A program made the translations under genes and the position numbers. This document shows, one piece after another, positions 1-7,810 of a stretch of 64,000 bases of DNA; position 1 is the stretch's first letter, and each line of letters opens with the position of its first letter. Below the pieces are notes generated by a model. The model had not been told where the DNA came from, did not search any database, and saw only the letters and a program-made list of their open reading frames with translations. Source of the stretch: Anaerolinea thermolimosa (GTDB lineage Bacteria; Chloroflexota; Anaerolineae; Anaerolineales; Anaerolineaceae); contig NZ_DF967965.1 in the NCBI RefSeq assembly GCF_001050195.2, forward strand, positions 212,245-276,244, in the 5' to 3' direction.

Positions 1-525
1 GAATTTGGTTCGGCGCCTGGTGAGCCGGGGCGCACGCGTGCCCTGCCGCAGGTTCAGATCAACGACCTGACCGGTTTACTCGAACACCTGGACGAAATTC
101 CCGGTGATCGCACCGATATTTACCGCCTGGTCGATGAGCTGGGGATGGACTCGGATCACTTGCTGCTGTTGATCGAAACTGCCGAGCTGCTGGGTTTTGC
201 GCGCATTGACAAGGGCGATATCATGCTCACCGCGCTGGGTGAGACCTTTGCCGAGGCGAGCATTCTGGCGCGCAAGGAGATCTTCGCCACGCGCATTCGC
301 CGTCTGCCGCTCTTCCGCTGGCTGCTGGGGATGCTGCAGGCCAGCGAACGACAGAGCCTGCGCGGTGAAGTGGTTCGAATGGCGCTGGAGCTGGAGTTCC
401 CTCCCGAAGAGGCCGAGCGGCAGTTGAACACCATCATTCACTGGGGCCGGTATGCCGAGTTGCTCTCGTATGACGATGACACGGAAACGATCTACCTGGA
501 AAGCGCCGTTCCGGTAGCGGCATAA
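1..525 (+). CDS. ABC transporter ATP-binding protein, C-terminal AAA-associated domain (5' truncated by window)
   Basis: The frame is open from base 1 and ends with TAA at 523-525, so only the last 174 codons are present and the true start lies outside. The visible part matches the C-terminal AAA-associated domain found after the ATPase domain of nitrate/sulfonate/taurine-type ABC ATPases. It has the typical winged-helix-like pattern of a leucine-rich segment (LLEHLDEIPGDRTDIYRLVD), then ETAELLGFARIDKGDIMLTALG and a final helix-rich stretch. By family knowledge this module binds or regulates at the cytoplasmic face of an importer. No Walker motifs are visible because they would lie upstream. 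The ATG at 145 is an internal methionine, not a start, since the upstream residues also fit the domain. Substrate cannot be inferred. Confidence 0.75.
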   Translation, partial: EFGSAPGEPGRTRALPQVQINDLTGLLEHLDEIPGDRTDIYRLVDELGMDSDHLLLLIETAELLGFARIDKGDIMLTALGETFAEASILARKEIFATRIRRLPLFRWLLGMLQASERQSLRGEVVRMALELEFPPEEAERQLNTIIHWGRYAELLSYDDDTETIYLESAVPVAA

Positions 526-585
526 AAGCAGCGAAACCGCTATACAATGGTAGAAAGGATGGTTTGAATCGCAGAGGTTACGAGT

Positions 586-1731
586 ATGCCCAAAGAGACC
601 CTTTCTCCGCGCGAACGCTGGCTGGCGGTACTGCGCCATGAGCTCCCGGACCGCGTGCCCATGGATTACTGGGCCACGCCTGAGTTTTCGGCCAGACTGA
701 TCCGCCACCTGGGATTGAGTGACCGCCCTGAAACTGAGCTGGCCGCTGAACTGCGCGGCCCGGCGTATGATAACACCCTCAAACCGGTGGAGAGTCATGC
801 ACTGCTTTTGCAGGCCCTGGCACTGCTCCATGTTGATTTTGTCATCAGTGTGGGGCCGCGCTACGCTGGGCCGCCCCTGCCGCCGGATACAGACGTCTTC
901 GGGGTGCGTTATCGCCCGGTAGATTACGGCTCCGGCATCTACGACGAGGCGGTCTCGCACCCGCTGGCGGGGTTTGAGTCGGTGGAGGAGATCGAGGCGT
1001 GTTACCGCTGGCCCGACCCCGACTGGTGGGATTACTCCCAGATTCCCGCACAGATTGCCCCGTGGGAAGGGCGCTACCCAATCCGTGGAGGTGGCTCGGA
1101 GCCATTCCTCACCTACAAGAACCTGCGGGGAGATGAGCAGGCAATGATGGACCTTGTGCTTCACCCGGAGATCGTGGAGTATTGCCTGAGTAAGCTCTTC
1201 GACCTGGCCTATACCAACACCCTGCGCATCTTTGAGGCCATCCCCGGTAAGGTAGACCTCACCTACGTGGCGGAGGATATGGGCGGGCAGGAATCCTTGA
1301 TGTTTTCCAGGAAGCACATCCGGCGCTTTTTGTTGCCGGGTATGAAGCGCATGGCCGAACTGGCGCACCAGGCAGGGGCGTATGTGTTTCATCATAACGA
1401 CGGCAACTGCCGGGCAATTTTGCCGGAGATGATCGATGAGGTGGGGATTGACGTGCTCAACCCCATTCAGTGGCGTTCGAAAGGCATGGAACGTGAAGGC
1501 CTCAAGGCCGATTTCGGTGGACGGCTGGTGTTCCATGGGGCGATGGATAATCAGTACACCCTGCCTTTTGGGAGTGTCGCCGAAGTGGAACAGGAAGTGC
1601 TGGATAACCTGCGCATCCTGGGGGCGGGCGGGGGATATGTGCTGGCGCCCTGCCACAACATTCAACCGGTAAGCCCGGTGGAGAACGTGCTGGCCATGTA
1701 CCGGGCGGGTTTCGAGCACGGCTGGTATTGA
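586..1731 (+). CDS. Uroporphyrinogen decarboxylase-family protein, probable corrinoid-type methyltransferase
   Basis: This 381-residue protein has the URO-D fold signature: N-terminal RERWLAVLRHELPDRVPMDYWATPEF and C-terminal APCHNIQPVSPVENVLAMYRAG. True HemE proteins are more compact and carry a different N-terminal substrate motif, so this belongs to the broad URO-D-like group that includes MtaA/CmuA methyltransferases. A candidate metal or cofactor patch is HHNDGNC at about residues 266-272, followed by DEVGIDVLNPIQW. The related gene at 6524 has the commoner HSCG at the same place, so this copy is a variant. It stands alone: a terminator at 1760-1792 follows. A GAGGT stretch lies about 10 nt before the ATG. 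The methyl donor or substrate is unknown. Confidence 0.75.
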   Translation: MPKETLSPRERWLAVLRHELPDRVPMDYWATPEFSARLIRHLGLSDRPETELAAELRGPAYDNTLKPVESHALLLQALALLHVDFVISVGPRYAGPPLPPDTDVFGVRYRPVDYGSGIYDEAVSHPLAGFESVEEIEACYRWPDPDWWDYSQIPAQIAPWEGRYPIRGGGSEPFLTYKNLRGDEQAMMDLVLHPEIVEYCLSKLFDLAYTNTLRIFEAIPGKVDLTYVAEDMGGQESLMFSRKHIRRFLLPGMKRMAELAHQAGAYVFHHNDGNCRAILPEMIDEVGIDVLNPIQWRSKGMEREGLKADFGGRLVFHGAMDNQYTLPFGSVAEVEQEVLDNLRILGAGGGYVLAPCHNIQPVSPVENVLAMYRAGFEHGWY

Positions 1732-1759
1732 GCGGTATTTCTGGCGTGGCTTTCGAGCG

Positions 1760-1792
1760 CCGGGCTTCTCAGAGTGAAGCCCGGTTTTTTTT
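1760..1792 (+). terminator. Rho-independent terminator after the first UroD-like gene
   Basis: A perfect 9-bp stem (CCGGGCTTC / GAAGCCCGG, 1760-1768 and 1776-1784) with a 7-nt loop is followed by eight T residues. Confidence 0.93.
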
Positions 1793-1827
1793 GAATTGGT
1801 CTCGCCGTGGTGGTGGGTGAAACCCTC

Positions 1828-1856
1828 TTGAATTTTCAGAATGATTATTGTATGAT
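1828..1856 (+). promoter_or_regulatory. Sigma-70-type promoter for the sugar ABC operon
   Basis: TTGAAT (1828-1833), a 17-nt spacer and TATGAT (1851-1856) form a near-consensus promoter. Transcription would start near 1863, leaving about 290 nt of untranslated leader before the lipoprotein gene at 2155. Just downstream, GATAACGTTC around 1868-1877 contains the palindromic AACGTT core seen in many LacI-family operators. No regulator gene is adjacent, so operator identity is weak. Confidence 0.6.
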
Positions 1857-1950
1857 GAAAGCGTTCTGATAACGTTCACGGTCATCGATCCCTGACTTAT
1901 CGTTCCTTACCTGTATCGGGTGGTTTCTCCGCAGTTCGTGTGGTTTGAAC

Positions 1951-2035
1951 GAAAGGAGGTGAGACCCTGTCCGCCCGACCGGTCCCATCGAATGATTTCA
2001 TCCTGTTTTTCTTAACCGGCAGAGGGGGTGCCTGA
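1951..2035 (+). other. Leader segment with perfect Shine-Dalgarno and a possible 22-codon CTG-initiated ORF
   Basis: The stretch GAAAGGAGGTGAGACC at 1951-1966 is an almost perfect anti-16S match, yet no ATG or TTG follows at normal spacing. A CTG at 1967 opens 22 codons ending with TGA at 2033-2035. It lies inside the long leader of the sugar importer. It could be a leader peptide with a rare CTG start, a standby ribosome site, or chance. The rest of 1863-2154 holds GC-rich partial stems but no riboswitch family that I recognise. Confidence 0.3.
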
Positions 2036-2154
2036 CGTCCCGGTTGGGCCCGGCTGATGTGTTATGTGTCTCCGTTGGTAGGTGCAAACTGACTTGCATC
2101 TGTTCTATTCCACTGGCTCAGTTGTGAATTCTATTTTTCTCTAAGGAGGGGAAA

Positions 2155-3207
2155 ATGAAACCCGGTGTATCACCTGTTCGGTTCTTCCTGACCTTCCTGT
2201 TCATTCTCGCCACGCTGGCGCTGGTAGCCTGCCAGGGCGCTTCAACTGCCACACCTACCCCGGCCCAGGCTGGCGCCGAGGCCGCTCCGAGCGGCAAATG
2301 GTGCAGTAACGTGCGTATCGTCTTCTTCCCCGGCGGCCCGCAGGGTGGGGTCTTCGCGGTGAACGTTTATAACGGGGCGCGGCAGGCGGAGGCCGACCTG
2401 GGCCCCAAGGTGGATTACGTCTGGTCGGACTGGGATCCGCAGAAGATGATCCAGCAATTCACCGAGGCGGCCGCCACCAAGCCGGATGGTATCGCGGTGA
2501 TGGGGCACCCCGGCGATGAAGCCTTCGACCCGCTCATCGAGGATGCCATCTCCAAGGGCATTATCGTGACCAGCCAGAACACCATGCTGCCCAAGATGGA
2601 AGCCAAATACGCCTCGAAGGGGTTTGGCTATGTGGGGCAAGACCTGTACGGCGCCGGGCATGCGCTGGGGGCAGAAGCGGTGAAGCGCTTTGGCCTCAAG
2701 GCGGGCGACCGGGCGATGGTCTGGGGTCTGCTTTCTCAGCCGGCGCGCGGTGAACGCACCAAGGGCGTGATCGATGCGCTTAAGGAAGCCGGGCTGACGG
2801 TGGACTATCTGGAGATTGACGCCGCCACCAACAAAGACCCGGCGGCAGGCACCCCCACCTTCACCGGTTATGTTTCTTCGCACCCCGATGTCAAACTGGT
2901 GGTGACCGATCACGGCGGCCTGACGGCCACCATGGAAACCTACCTTAAAGCGGCGGGGAAAGGCCCCGATGACATCATCGGCATCGGGTTTGACCTCTCA
3001 CCGGCTACGGTGACGGCCATCCGTGGGGGTTGGACCGACCTGGTGATTGACCAGCAACCCTGGCTGCAGGGGTATCTGCCGATCCTGCAGATCTGCCTGA
3101 CCAAGGTGTACGGCTTCTCGGGCCTGCACATCGATACGGGCGGCGGCTTTGCCTCGAAGGATAACGTGGAACTGCTGGCCCCGCTGGCCGAGAAGAACAT
3201 CCGCTAA
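2155..3207 (+). CDS. Sugar ABC transporter substrate-binding lipoprotein (periplasmic-binding-protein type 1)
   Basis: The 350-residue product starts with a lipoprotein signal peptide (hydrophobic FFLTFLFILATLALVAC) whose lipobox LVAC gives a lipidated Cys at about residue 26. A Thr/Pro/Ala-rich linker and a two-lobe type 1 binding domain follow: VRIVFFPGGPQGGVFAVNVYNG, then MIQQFTEAAATKPDGIAVMG. This matches the ribose/fructose-type (Peripla_BP_4) group, so it should capture a monosaccharide outside the membrane and deliver it to the permease encoded at 4156. AAGGAGGGG lies a few bases before the ATG. The next two genes complete the importer in the same orientation. The exact sugar is not deducible. 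Confidence 0.85.
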   Translation: MKPGVSPVRFFLTFLFILATLALVACQGASTATPTPAQAGAEAAPSGKWCSNVRIVFFPGGPQGGVFAVNVYNGARQAEADLGPKVDYVWSDWDPQKMIQQFTEAAATKPDGIAVMGHPGDEAFDPLIEDAISKGIIVTSQNTMLPKMEAKYASKGFGYVGQDLYGAGHALGAEAVKRFGLKAGDRAMVWGLLSQPARGERTKGVIDALKEAGLTVDYLEIDAATNKDPAAGTPTFTGYVSSHPDVKLVVTDHGGLTATMETYLKAAGKGPDDIIGIGFDLSPATVTAIRGGWTDLVIDQQPWLQGYLPILQICLTKVYGFSGLHIDTGGGFASKDNVELLAPLAEKNIR

Positions 3208-3325
3208 TCTTTGATCCGCCCACCGGCGGCGCATCTCTGCGGCGTGGGTGAGTGACGGGCTGGCCTCCCCACGCCGCAGCCGATCAGGTGGGGGCGCTGC
3301 TTCAGAAGGCCGAGGAGTGGAGCGT

Positions 3326-4129
3326 ATGGACTATTTTTTACAGATGAGGAATATCTCCAAAACGTTTGGTGAGGTGAAGGCCCTGCGCAACGTGAACTTT
3401 GAGGTGGGCACGAATGAGATCGTCGGCCTGCTGGGAGATAACGGGGCGGGAAAATCGACCCTGATCAAAATCATCATGGGCTATCACCGCCCTGACCCCG
3501 GCGGCGAGATCATCCTCAAAGGGAAGAAGGTGGAAGACTGGAGCGTGGAGAAGGCGCGCAGTTACGGCATTGAGGCGGTGTATCAGGAACGCGCTCTGGC
3601 CGACCTGCAGCCCCTCTGGCGCAACATCTTCATGGGGCGCGAGATCACCAACCGCTTTGGCGTTTTAGACGTGAAGAAGATGCGCGAAGAAACCGACCGG
3701 CTGATGCGCACCACCATGGGGTTCACTTCGGCGGCCATCTCAGCCGATTCGCTGGTGCGCAATATGTCTGGCGGGGAGCGACAGGGAGTGGCCATTACCC
3801 GTGCGCTTTACTTCCAGGCCGAGATGATCATCCTCGACGAGCCGACCATGGGGCTCTCCCTCTCAGAGACTAAAAAATGCCTGGAGTTTGTAGAGGATAT
3901 TAAGAAAGCCGGTAAGTGTTGTATTTTCATTGACCACAACATTTACCACGTGTATCCGGTGGCAGACCGTATTGTGGTGATCGACCGCGGCATGGTAGCC
4001 GGTCAGTTCTACAAAAACCAGGTGAGCCTGGAAGAATTGACGGCGCGCCTGTACCTCGTCGCCCAGACCGGCAGGCTCAACAGCAATGGCGAGGCAGGGG
4101 CCGGAGAAGAGCCGCGCGGGGAACTCTGA
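3326..4129 (+). CDS. Sugar ABC transporter ATP-binding protein (single ABC domain)
   Basis: From ATG 3326 the product is 267 residues with one complete ABC domain: Walker A GDNGAGKSTLIK, signature MSGGERQGVAITRAL, Walker B MIILDEPTMGLSL and H-loop FIDHN. Sugar importers of this class usually have duplicated ATPases of about 500 residues; a single-domain enzyme resembles FrcA and would act as a homodimer. The open frame extends upstream to 3248, but that part looks non-coding, and GAGGAG eight bases before ATG 3326 supports the later start. It lies between the binding protein (2155) and the permease (4156), consistent with one operon. Confidence 0.88.
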   Translation: MDYFLQMRNISKTFGEVKALRNVNFEVGTNEIVGLLGDNGAGKSTLIKIIMGYHRPDPGGEIILKGKKVEDWSVEKARSYGIEAVYQERALADLQPLWRNIFMGREITNRFGVLDVKKMREETDRLMRTTMGFTSAAISADSLVRNMSGGERQGVAITRALYFQAEMIILDEPTMGLSLSETKKCLEFVEDIKKAGKCCIFIDHNIYHVYPVADRIVVIDRGMVAGQFYKNQVSLEELTARLYLVAQTGRLNSNGEAGAGEEPRGEL

Positions 4130-4155
4130 ATGTGTCCATTATGGGAGAAGGTGCG

Positions 4156-5175
4156 ATGAATTCCAATTCCGTCAAGGCAGAGCTTCCTTCAAGAACGACC
4201 CTCTGGAGCGCCGTCACCCGGCTGTTGCGGCGTTACGGGTTGCAGATCGGGATTGTCTTTGTGGGGATTTTCGTCTGGCTGTTGTTTCTGATCGGCTCCC
4301 CCAGGACGTTCCTTTCCTTCCCCATTTATTCTTCCTTCATGTCCACCACGCCGTTCTTCGCCCTCATGGCTCTGCCCCTCACCCTGGTGATCATTGCGGC
4401 AGAGATTGACCTTTCGTTCCCGTCGATTATGGCCTTTGGGATGACCGCCTTCGCGCTGGTGCTCACCCGTACGGGCAATGTGGCGCTGGCGTTTGTGGCC
4501 TGCCTGCTGGCGGGGTTGTTCGCTGGCTGGCTGAACGGCATCATCGTGGTGCGGGTGGGCATTCCATCGCTGGTGGCCACGCTGGGCACCCAGTTCTTCT
4601 GGCGCGGGGTGGTGCTGGTGGTGACGGCAGGCAACGGCATTGGCCTCACGTCAACGATTGGTACGGTTTTCCATGAGGGGGTGGCCGGGCGCATCGGCGG
4701 GCTGGTGCCGGCGCAGATGATCTGGACGGTGGCGGCGGCGGTGGTGCTCTGGTTTGTGCTCAACCGGCACCGCTTTGGAGCGCACGTTTACCTGGTGGGC
4801 GACAACGTGGAAAGCGCCCGACTGATGGGGGTGAACGTGGAGCGGACGAAGATCACCGTTTTTGCGCTCATGGGGCTGTTTGCGGCCTTTGCCGGGTTTG
4901 TGGTGAGTGAAGAAGTGCTCTACTTCTGGCCGACGCTGGGGGAGGGGTATTTGTTGAATACGCTGGCCTCGGTGTTCCTGGGGGGCACCTCGGTGTTTGG
5001 CGGCACGGGCACCATTTTTGGCACGTTTGTGGCCTCGTTTATCATCGGGGCGATCAATGCCGGTATTGTGGCCGCCGGGCTGACGGGCTTCTGGACGAAT
5101 GTGATTTACGGTTTGATTGTGGTGGTTTCGGTTTCACTGCAGGCGGTGTTGAGCCGTAAACTGGCGCACTCCTAG
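4156..5175 (+). CDS. Sugar ABC transporter permease
   Basis: A strongly hydrophobic protein of about 339 residues with 8-10 predicted membrane segments. It carries the BPD_transp_2 pattern of ribose/xylose/fructose permeases (EIDLSFPSIMAFGM near the N-terminal third and GGTSVFGGTGTIFGTFVASFIIG near the C-terminus). It is the membrane channel for the binding protein at 2155 and the ATPase at 3326. The frame also offers GTG 4132 and ATG 4141; I prefer ATG 4156 because of the preceding AGAAGGTG, with moderate certainty. The CRISPR array 1 leader begins almost immediately after its stop. Confidence 0.85.
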   Translation: MNSNSVKAELPSRTTLWSAVTRLLRRYGLQIGIVFVGIFVWLLFLIGSPRTFLSFPIYSSFMSTTPFFALMALPLTLVIIAAEIDLSFPSIMAFGMTAFALVLTRTGNVALAFVACLLAGLFAGWLNGIIVVRVGIPSLVATLGTQFFWRGVVLVVTAGNGIGLTSTIGTVFHEGVAGRIGGLVPAQMIWTVAAAVVLWFVLNRHRFGAHVYLVGDNVESARLMGVNVERTKITVFALMGLFAAFAGFVVSEEVLYFWPTLGEGYLLNTLASVFLGGTSVFGGTGTIFGTFVASFIIGAINAGIVAAGLTGFWTNVIYGLIVVVSVSLQAVLSRKLAHS

Positions 5176-5186
5176 GCGGTGCCTGT

Positions 5187-5246
5187 TCGCGCACCCCCCC
5201 TCTGAAAAGGTTCATTTTGGGCGATTTTTTCAGGGGGGGTGCGCGA
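5187..5246 (+). repeat. Inverted repeat at the start of the CRISPR array 1 leader
   Basis: Arms at 5187-5208 and 5225-5246 (TCGCGCACCCCCCC... and its complement with one bulge) form a very GC-rich hairpin. The same GCGCACCCCCC / GGGGGGTGCGC element precedes array 2 at 20169-20224, followed in both places by GAAAATGAGAAGGTGGG or nearly so. No T-run follows, so it does not look like an ordinary terminator. Confidence 0.8.
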
Positions 5247-5337
5247 AAAATGAGAAGGTGGGGCCAGCATGGATAAAAAAAGCAGAAAGAGAGGAAGAAG
5301 TGGAAAGGCCCCTGCTTTTTTCGGCGCGAGAGACCTC

Positions 5338-5366
5338 TTTACAAAGCCAGATGGGCATGTTATACT
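5338..5366 (+). promoter_or_regulatory. CRISPR array 1 leader promoter
   Basis: TTTACA (5338-5343), 17 nt, TATACT (5361-5366), with TG upstream of the -10. The -10 ends exactly 28 nt before the first repeat. Array 2 has the identical hexamers, spacer length and 28-nt distance. The last leader bases, GTGGATGGGGTG(A/T)TTGTACA, are also shared and are a candidate leader-anchoring site for Cas1-Cas2. The rest of the leader (5247-5337) contains no convincing gene. Confidence 0.8.
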
Positions 5367-5393
5367 GGGGTCAGTGGATGGGGTGATTGTACA

Positions 5394-6379
5394 GTCAGAA
5401 TCCATAAATGCCCGTCAGGGCATTAAGACCGAGACCGACCCGCCAGGAACGCAAATCTGGCTGGAGCGTCAGAATCCATAAATGCCCGTCAGGGCATTAA
5501 GACTTTGTTGGCCGGATTGGCCTTGCTGGCCGGATTGGGTCAGAATCCATAAATGCCCGTCAGGGCATTAAGACTGAGCGGGTGAGAAAAGTTGATAATC
5601 ACGGTAGTCCTCCGTCAGAATCCATAAATGCCCGTCAGGGCATTAAGACCAAGCCGCGTCATCATTGGGGAATGGCCCCCCTATCAGGGGTCAGAATCCA
5701 TAAATGCCCGTCAGGGCATTAAGACGGATTTGTGCTTTCATTGACGCCGAGCACGCTCTTGGTCAGAATCCATAAATGCCCGTCAGGGCATTAAGACGCG
5801 GCCTGAGTTGCCGACGGGTCAAATCGATCACGAATGTCAGAATCCATAAATGCCCGTCAGGGCATTAAGACTTACAGGCAGGACATTCAAACTCAGCATA
5901 GAAAAAATTGTAGGTCAGAATCCATAAATGCCCGTCAGGGCATTAAGACTCACGGCATGCTAATGTTATTGCATCACGATTCATCACGTCAGAATCCATA
6001 AATGCCCGTCAGGGCATTAAGACGTTCTATATCCAAGGAGCTCGCCCCCATCGAGCTCCTTCAGTCAGAATCCATAAATGCCCGTCAGGGCATTAAGACC
6101 GGTCAGACCGGGCAATGGAGGATGACATGGTATTCAAAAGTCAGAATCCATAAATGCCCGTCAGGGCATTAAGACTAGTACAGGGATGAAAGTGTCCTTG
6201 TTTTCAACAATCCGTCAGAATCCATAAATGCCCGTCAGGGCATTAAGACACCTTGACCGCATACTGGTTGTACGCGGTCACATGCCCAAGTCAGAATCCA
6301 TAAATGCCCGTCAGGGCATTAAGACGGGGCCGGTTCTCGTGCCCCTCCAGAAAGGCCGTCTCTCTCTGTCAGAATCCAT
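5394..6379 (+). CRISPR. CRISPR array 1: 13 full repeats, 13 spacers and a truncated last repeat
   Basis: Thirteen identical 36-nt repeats start at 5394, 5468, 5539, 5614, 5690, 5762, 5836, 5914, 5988, 6064, 6140, 6214 and 6290. Each begins GTCAGAATCC, contains the 7-bp stem AATGCCC-GTCA-GGGCATT and ends TTAAGAC. Spacers are 35-42 nt, a length and variability typical of type III systems. After a 42-nt final spacer, only the first 12 bases of a repeat remain (6368-6379), which marks the trailer end. Leader and promoter are at the left, so newest spacers should be leftmost and transcription rightward, the same direction as the cas genes. Two spacers (6024-6063 and 6250-6289) contain strong hairpins. 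Confidence 0.99.
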
Positions 6380-6399
6380 GCGATAGCCAGGAGAACTTA

Positions 6400-6436
6400 C
6401 CCCGGGGGTGATGTTCATCCCGCGGGGGAGTTTTTT
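6400..6436 (+). terminator. Terminator downstream of CRISPR array 1
   Basis: An imperfect GC-rich hairpin (CCCCGGGGGTGAT with ATCCCGCGGGG) is followed by TTTTTT at 6431-6436, about 20 nt after the truncated last repeat. It should end the pre-crRNA transcript and insulate the next operon. Confidence 0.7.
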
Positions 6437-6460
6437 CACCCACCGGGAGGATCAAAATTC

Positions 6461-6489
6461 TGGACAGCCCCGTTGTGCCGGGGTATGAT
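6461..6489 (+). promoter_or_regulatory. Promoter of the UroD-like/ATP-grasp operon
   Basis: TGGACA (6461-6466), a 17-nt spacer and TATGAT (6484-6489); predicted start near 6496, 28 nt before the ATG at 6524. Confidence 0.7.
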
Positions 6490-6523
6490 TAACGCATCTC
6501 ACCCTGCAGAGAGAGACCAGCCC

Positions 6524-7810
6524 ATGCCTTCTTCTCGTGAGCTTGTTTCCCGGGCGCTGAACTTCCAGCCGGTAGAGCGTATTCCCAAAGACCTGGGGGG
6601 CATGCGTTCTACTTCCATCAGCGCGTTTGCCTACCCCGGCCTGGTGCGTGCACTTGGCCTGCCGCCGCGCCCCCCGCGGGTGGAAGATACCTGGCAGATG
6701 CTCGCTCTGCCCGATCTGGACGTGCTCGATGCGCTGGGGGTAGACGTGGTGAGCATCCTCGATGGCGTGACCAATGCCCTGCCGCCCGAGGCCCAGGCTG
6801 ATCTCTGGCACGATTACGATTTCGGCGGGCGTCTGCAGGCGCAGGTGCGCCACCCGGAGGCCTTCGCGGCTCTGCCGGATGGCACGCTGGTACAGAACGG
6901 CAAATTGCGCATGCCGCCGGGGGCGTTTGTCTTCGATGAGGAGCACGCCGGCCAGGCGTTGGACCTTTCGGCGGAATTGCCAAAGCTCGACCTGAAGCGC
7001 TTCAGGCAGGAGGTGGAAGCCGGCCTGTTGCGCGATGATGAGGTGCGCGCCATTCGTGCGCTCTGCGCGCGGGTGCGGGATGCTACCGACCGCGCGGTGT
7101 TCTTTAACGATGCGTCTCTGCAGGCCATGCTGGGGATCGGCGCCTTTCAGGGTGTGGCGATCTTCCCCATGCTTTGCCTCACCGAGCCCGATTACGTGCA
7201 CGAACTGCATGAGATCGTCACCCGGCGGGCAGAGGTGAACATTGCCAGGCTGATGCCCGAGATTGCCCCGTATATCGACGTGGCCATGCTGGCGGCCGAC
7301 GACTGGGGTACCCAGCAGGGGTTGTTTGCCTCGCCGCGCGTCTTCCGGGAGCTGTTCCTGCCCTATTACCGACGGATCAATGAGGCGATGCGCCGCCATG
7401 CCCCCGGGGTGAAGCGCTTTTTGCACTCGTGCGGGGCGATCTACGACCTCATCGATCTCATCGTGGAGGCCGGGTTTGAGGTGCTTAACCCGGTGCAGTG
7501 GACGGCGGGAGGGCATTCATTTAGAGAGTGGAAGGCAAAGACCCACGGGCGCATTGCGCTGTGGGGCGGTGGGGTTGATGCCCAGCGCACTCTGCCCCTG
7601 GGCACGGTGGAGGATGTGGCGCGTGAGGTGCGTGAGGTGGCGGCCTGTTTTGCGCGGGGGAGTGGGTATGTCTTCTGCAACATTCACAACATTCTGGCTG
7701 AGATTCCCCCCGAGAAGGTGCTTGCCCTCTATCGGGCAGTGGACGAAGTAACCCCCGTGATGGAGGAGACGACCTTCCCTGACCGAGGTGAGAAAACGTG
7801 GCTCCATTGA
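6524..7810 (+). CDS. Uroporphyrinogen decarboxylase-family protein, probable corrinoid-type methyltransferase
   Basis: From ATG 6524 the product is 428 residues. It has the N-terminal SRALNFQPVERIPKDLGG, the metal/cofactor motif FLHSCGAIYDLIDLIVEAG and the C-terminal CNIHNILAEIPPEKVLALYRAV typical of the URO-D-like methyltransferase group. It is a paralogue of the protein at 586 but with the usual HSCG motif. The open frame reaches 6473, but that lies inside the promoter, so the internal ATG is chosen. Its end overlaps the ATP-grasp gene that begins with GTG at 7798, which implies translational coupling. Function in this operon is unknown; heme synthesis is unlikely given the sequence differences from HemE. 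Confidence 0.75.
   Translation: MPSSRELVSRALNFQPVERIPKDLGGMRSTSISAFAYPGLVRALGLPPRPPRVEDTWQMLALPDLDVLDALGVDVVSILDGVTNALPPEAQADLWHDYDFGGRLQAQVRHPEAFAALPDGTLVQNGKLRMPPGAFVFDEEHAGQALDLSAELPKLDLKRFRQEVEAGLLRDDEVRAIRALCARVRDATDRAVFFNDASLQAMLGIGAFQGVAIFPMLCLTEPDYVHELHEIVTRRAEVNIARLMPEIAPYIDVAMLAADDWGTQQGLFASPRVFRELFLPYYRRINEAMRRHAPGVKRFLHSCGAIYDLIDLIVEAGFEVLNPVQWTAGGHSFREWKAKTHGRIALWGGGVDAQRTLPLGTVEDVAREVREVAACFARGSGYVFCNIHNILAEIPPEKVLALYRAVDEVTPVMEETTFPDRGEKTWLH

Noticed and set aside
5187..5246. Leader hairpins as transcription terminators for the preceding permease and cas2 genes
   Set aside because: No T-run follows either hairpin on the plus strand, and conservation at both arrays points to a leader function.
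5269..5481. A 70-codon plus-strand ORF running from the array 1 leader into the first repeat and spacer
   Set aside because: It crosses the array promoter and CRISPR repeat, has no homologue in the array 2 leader, and is lysine/arginine-rich as expected of chance translation.
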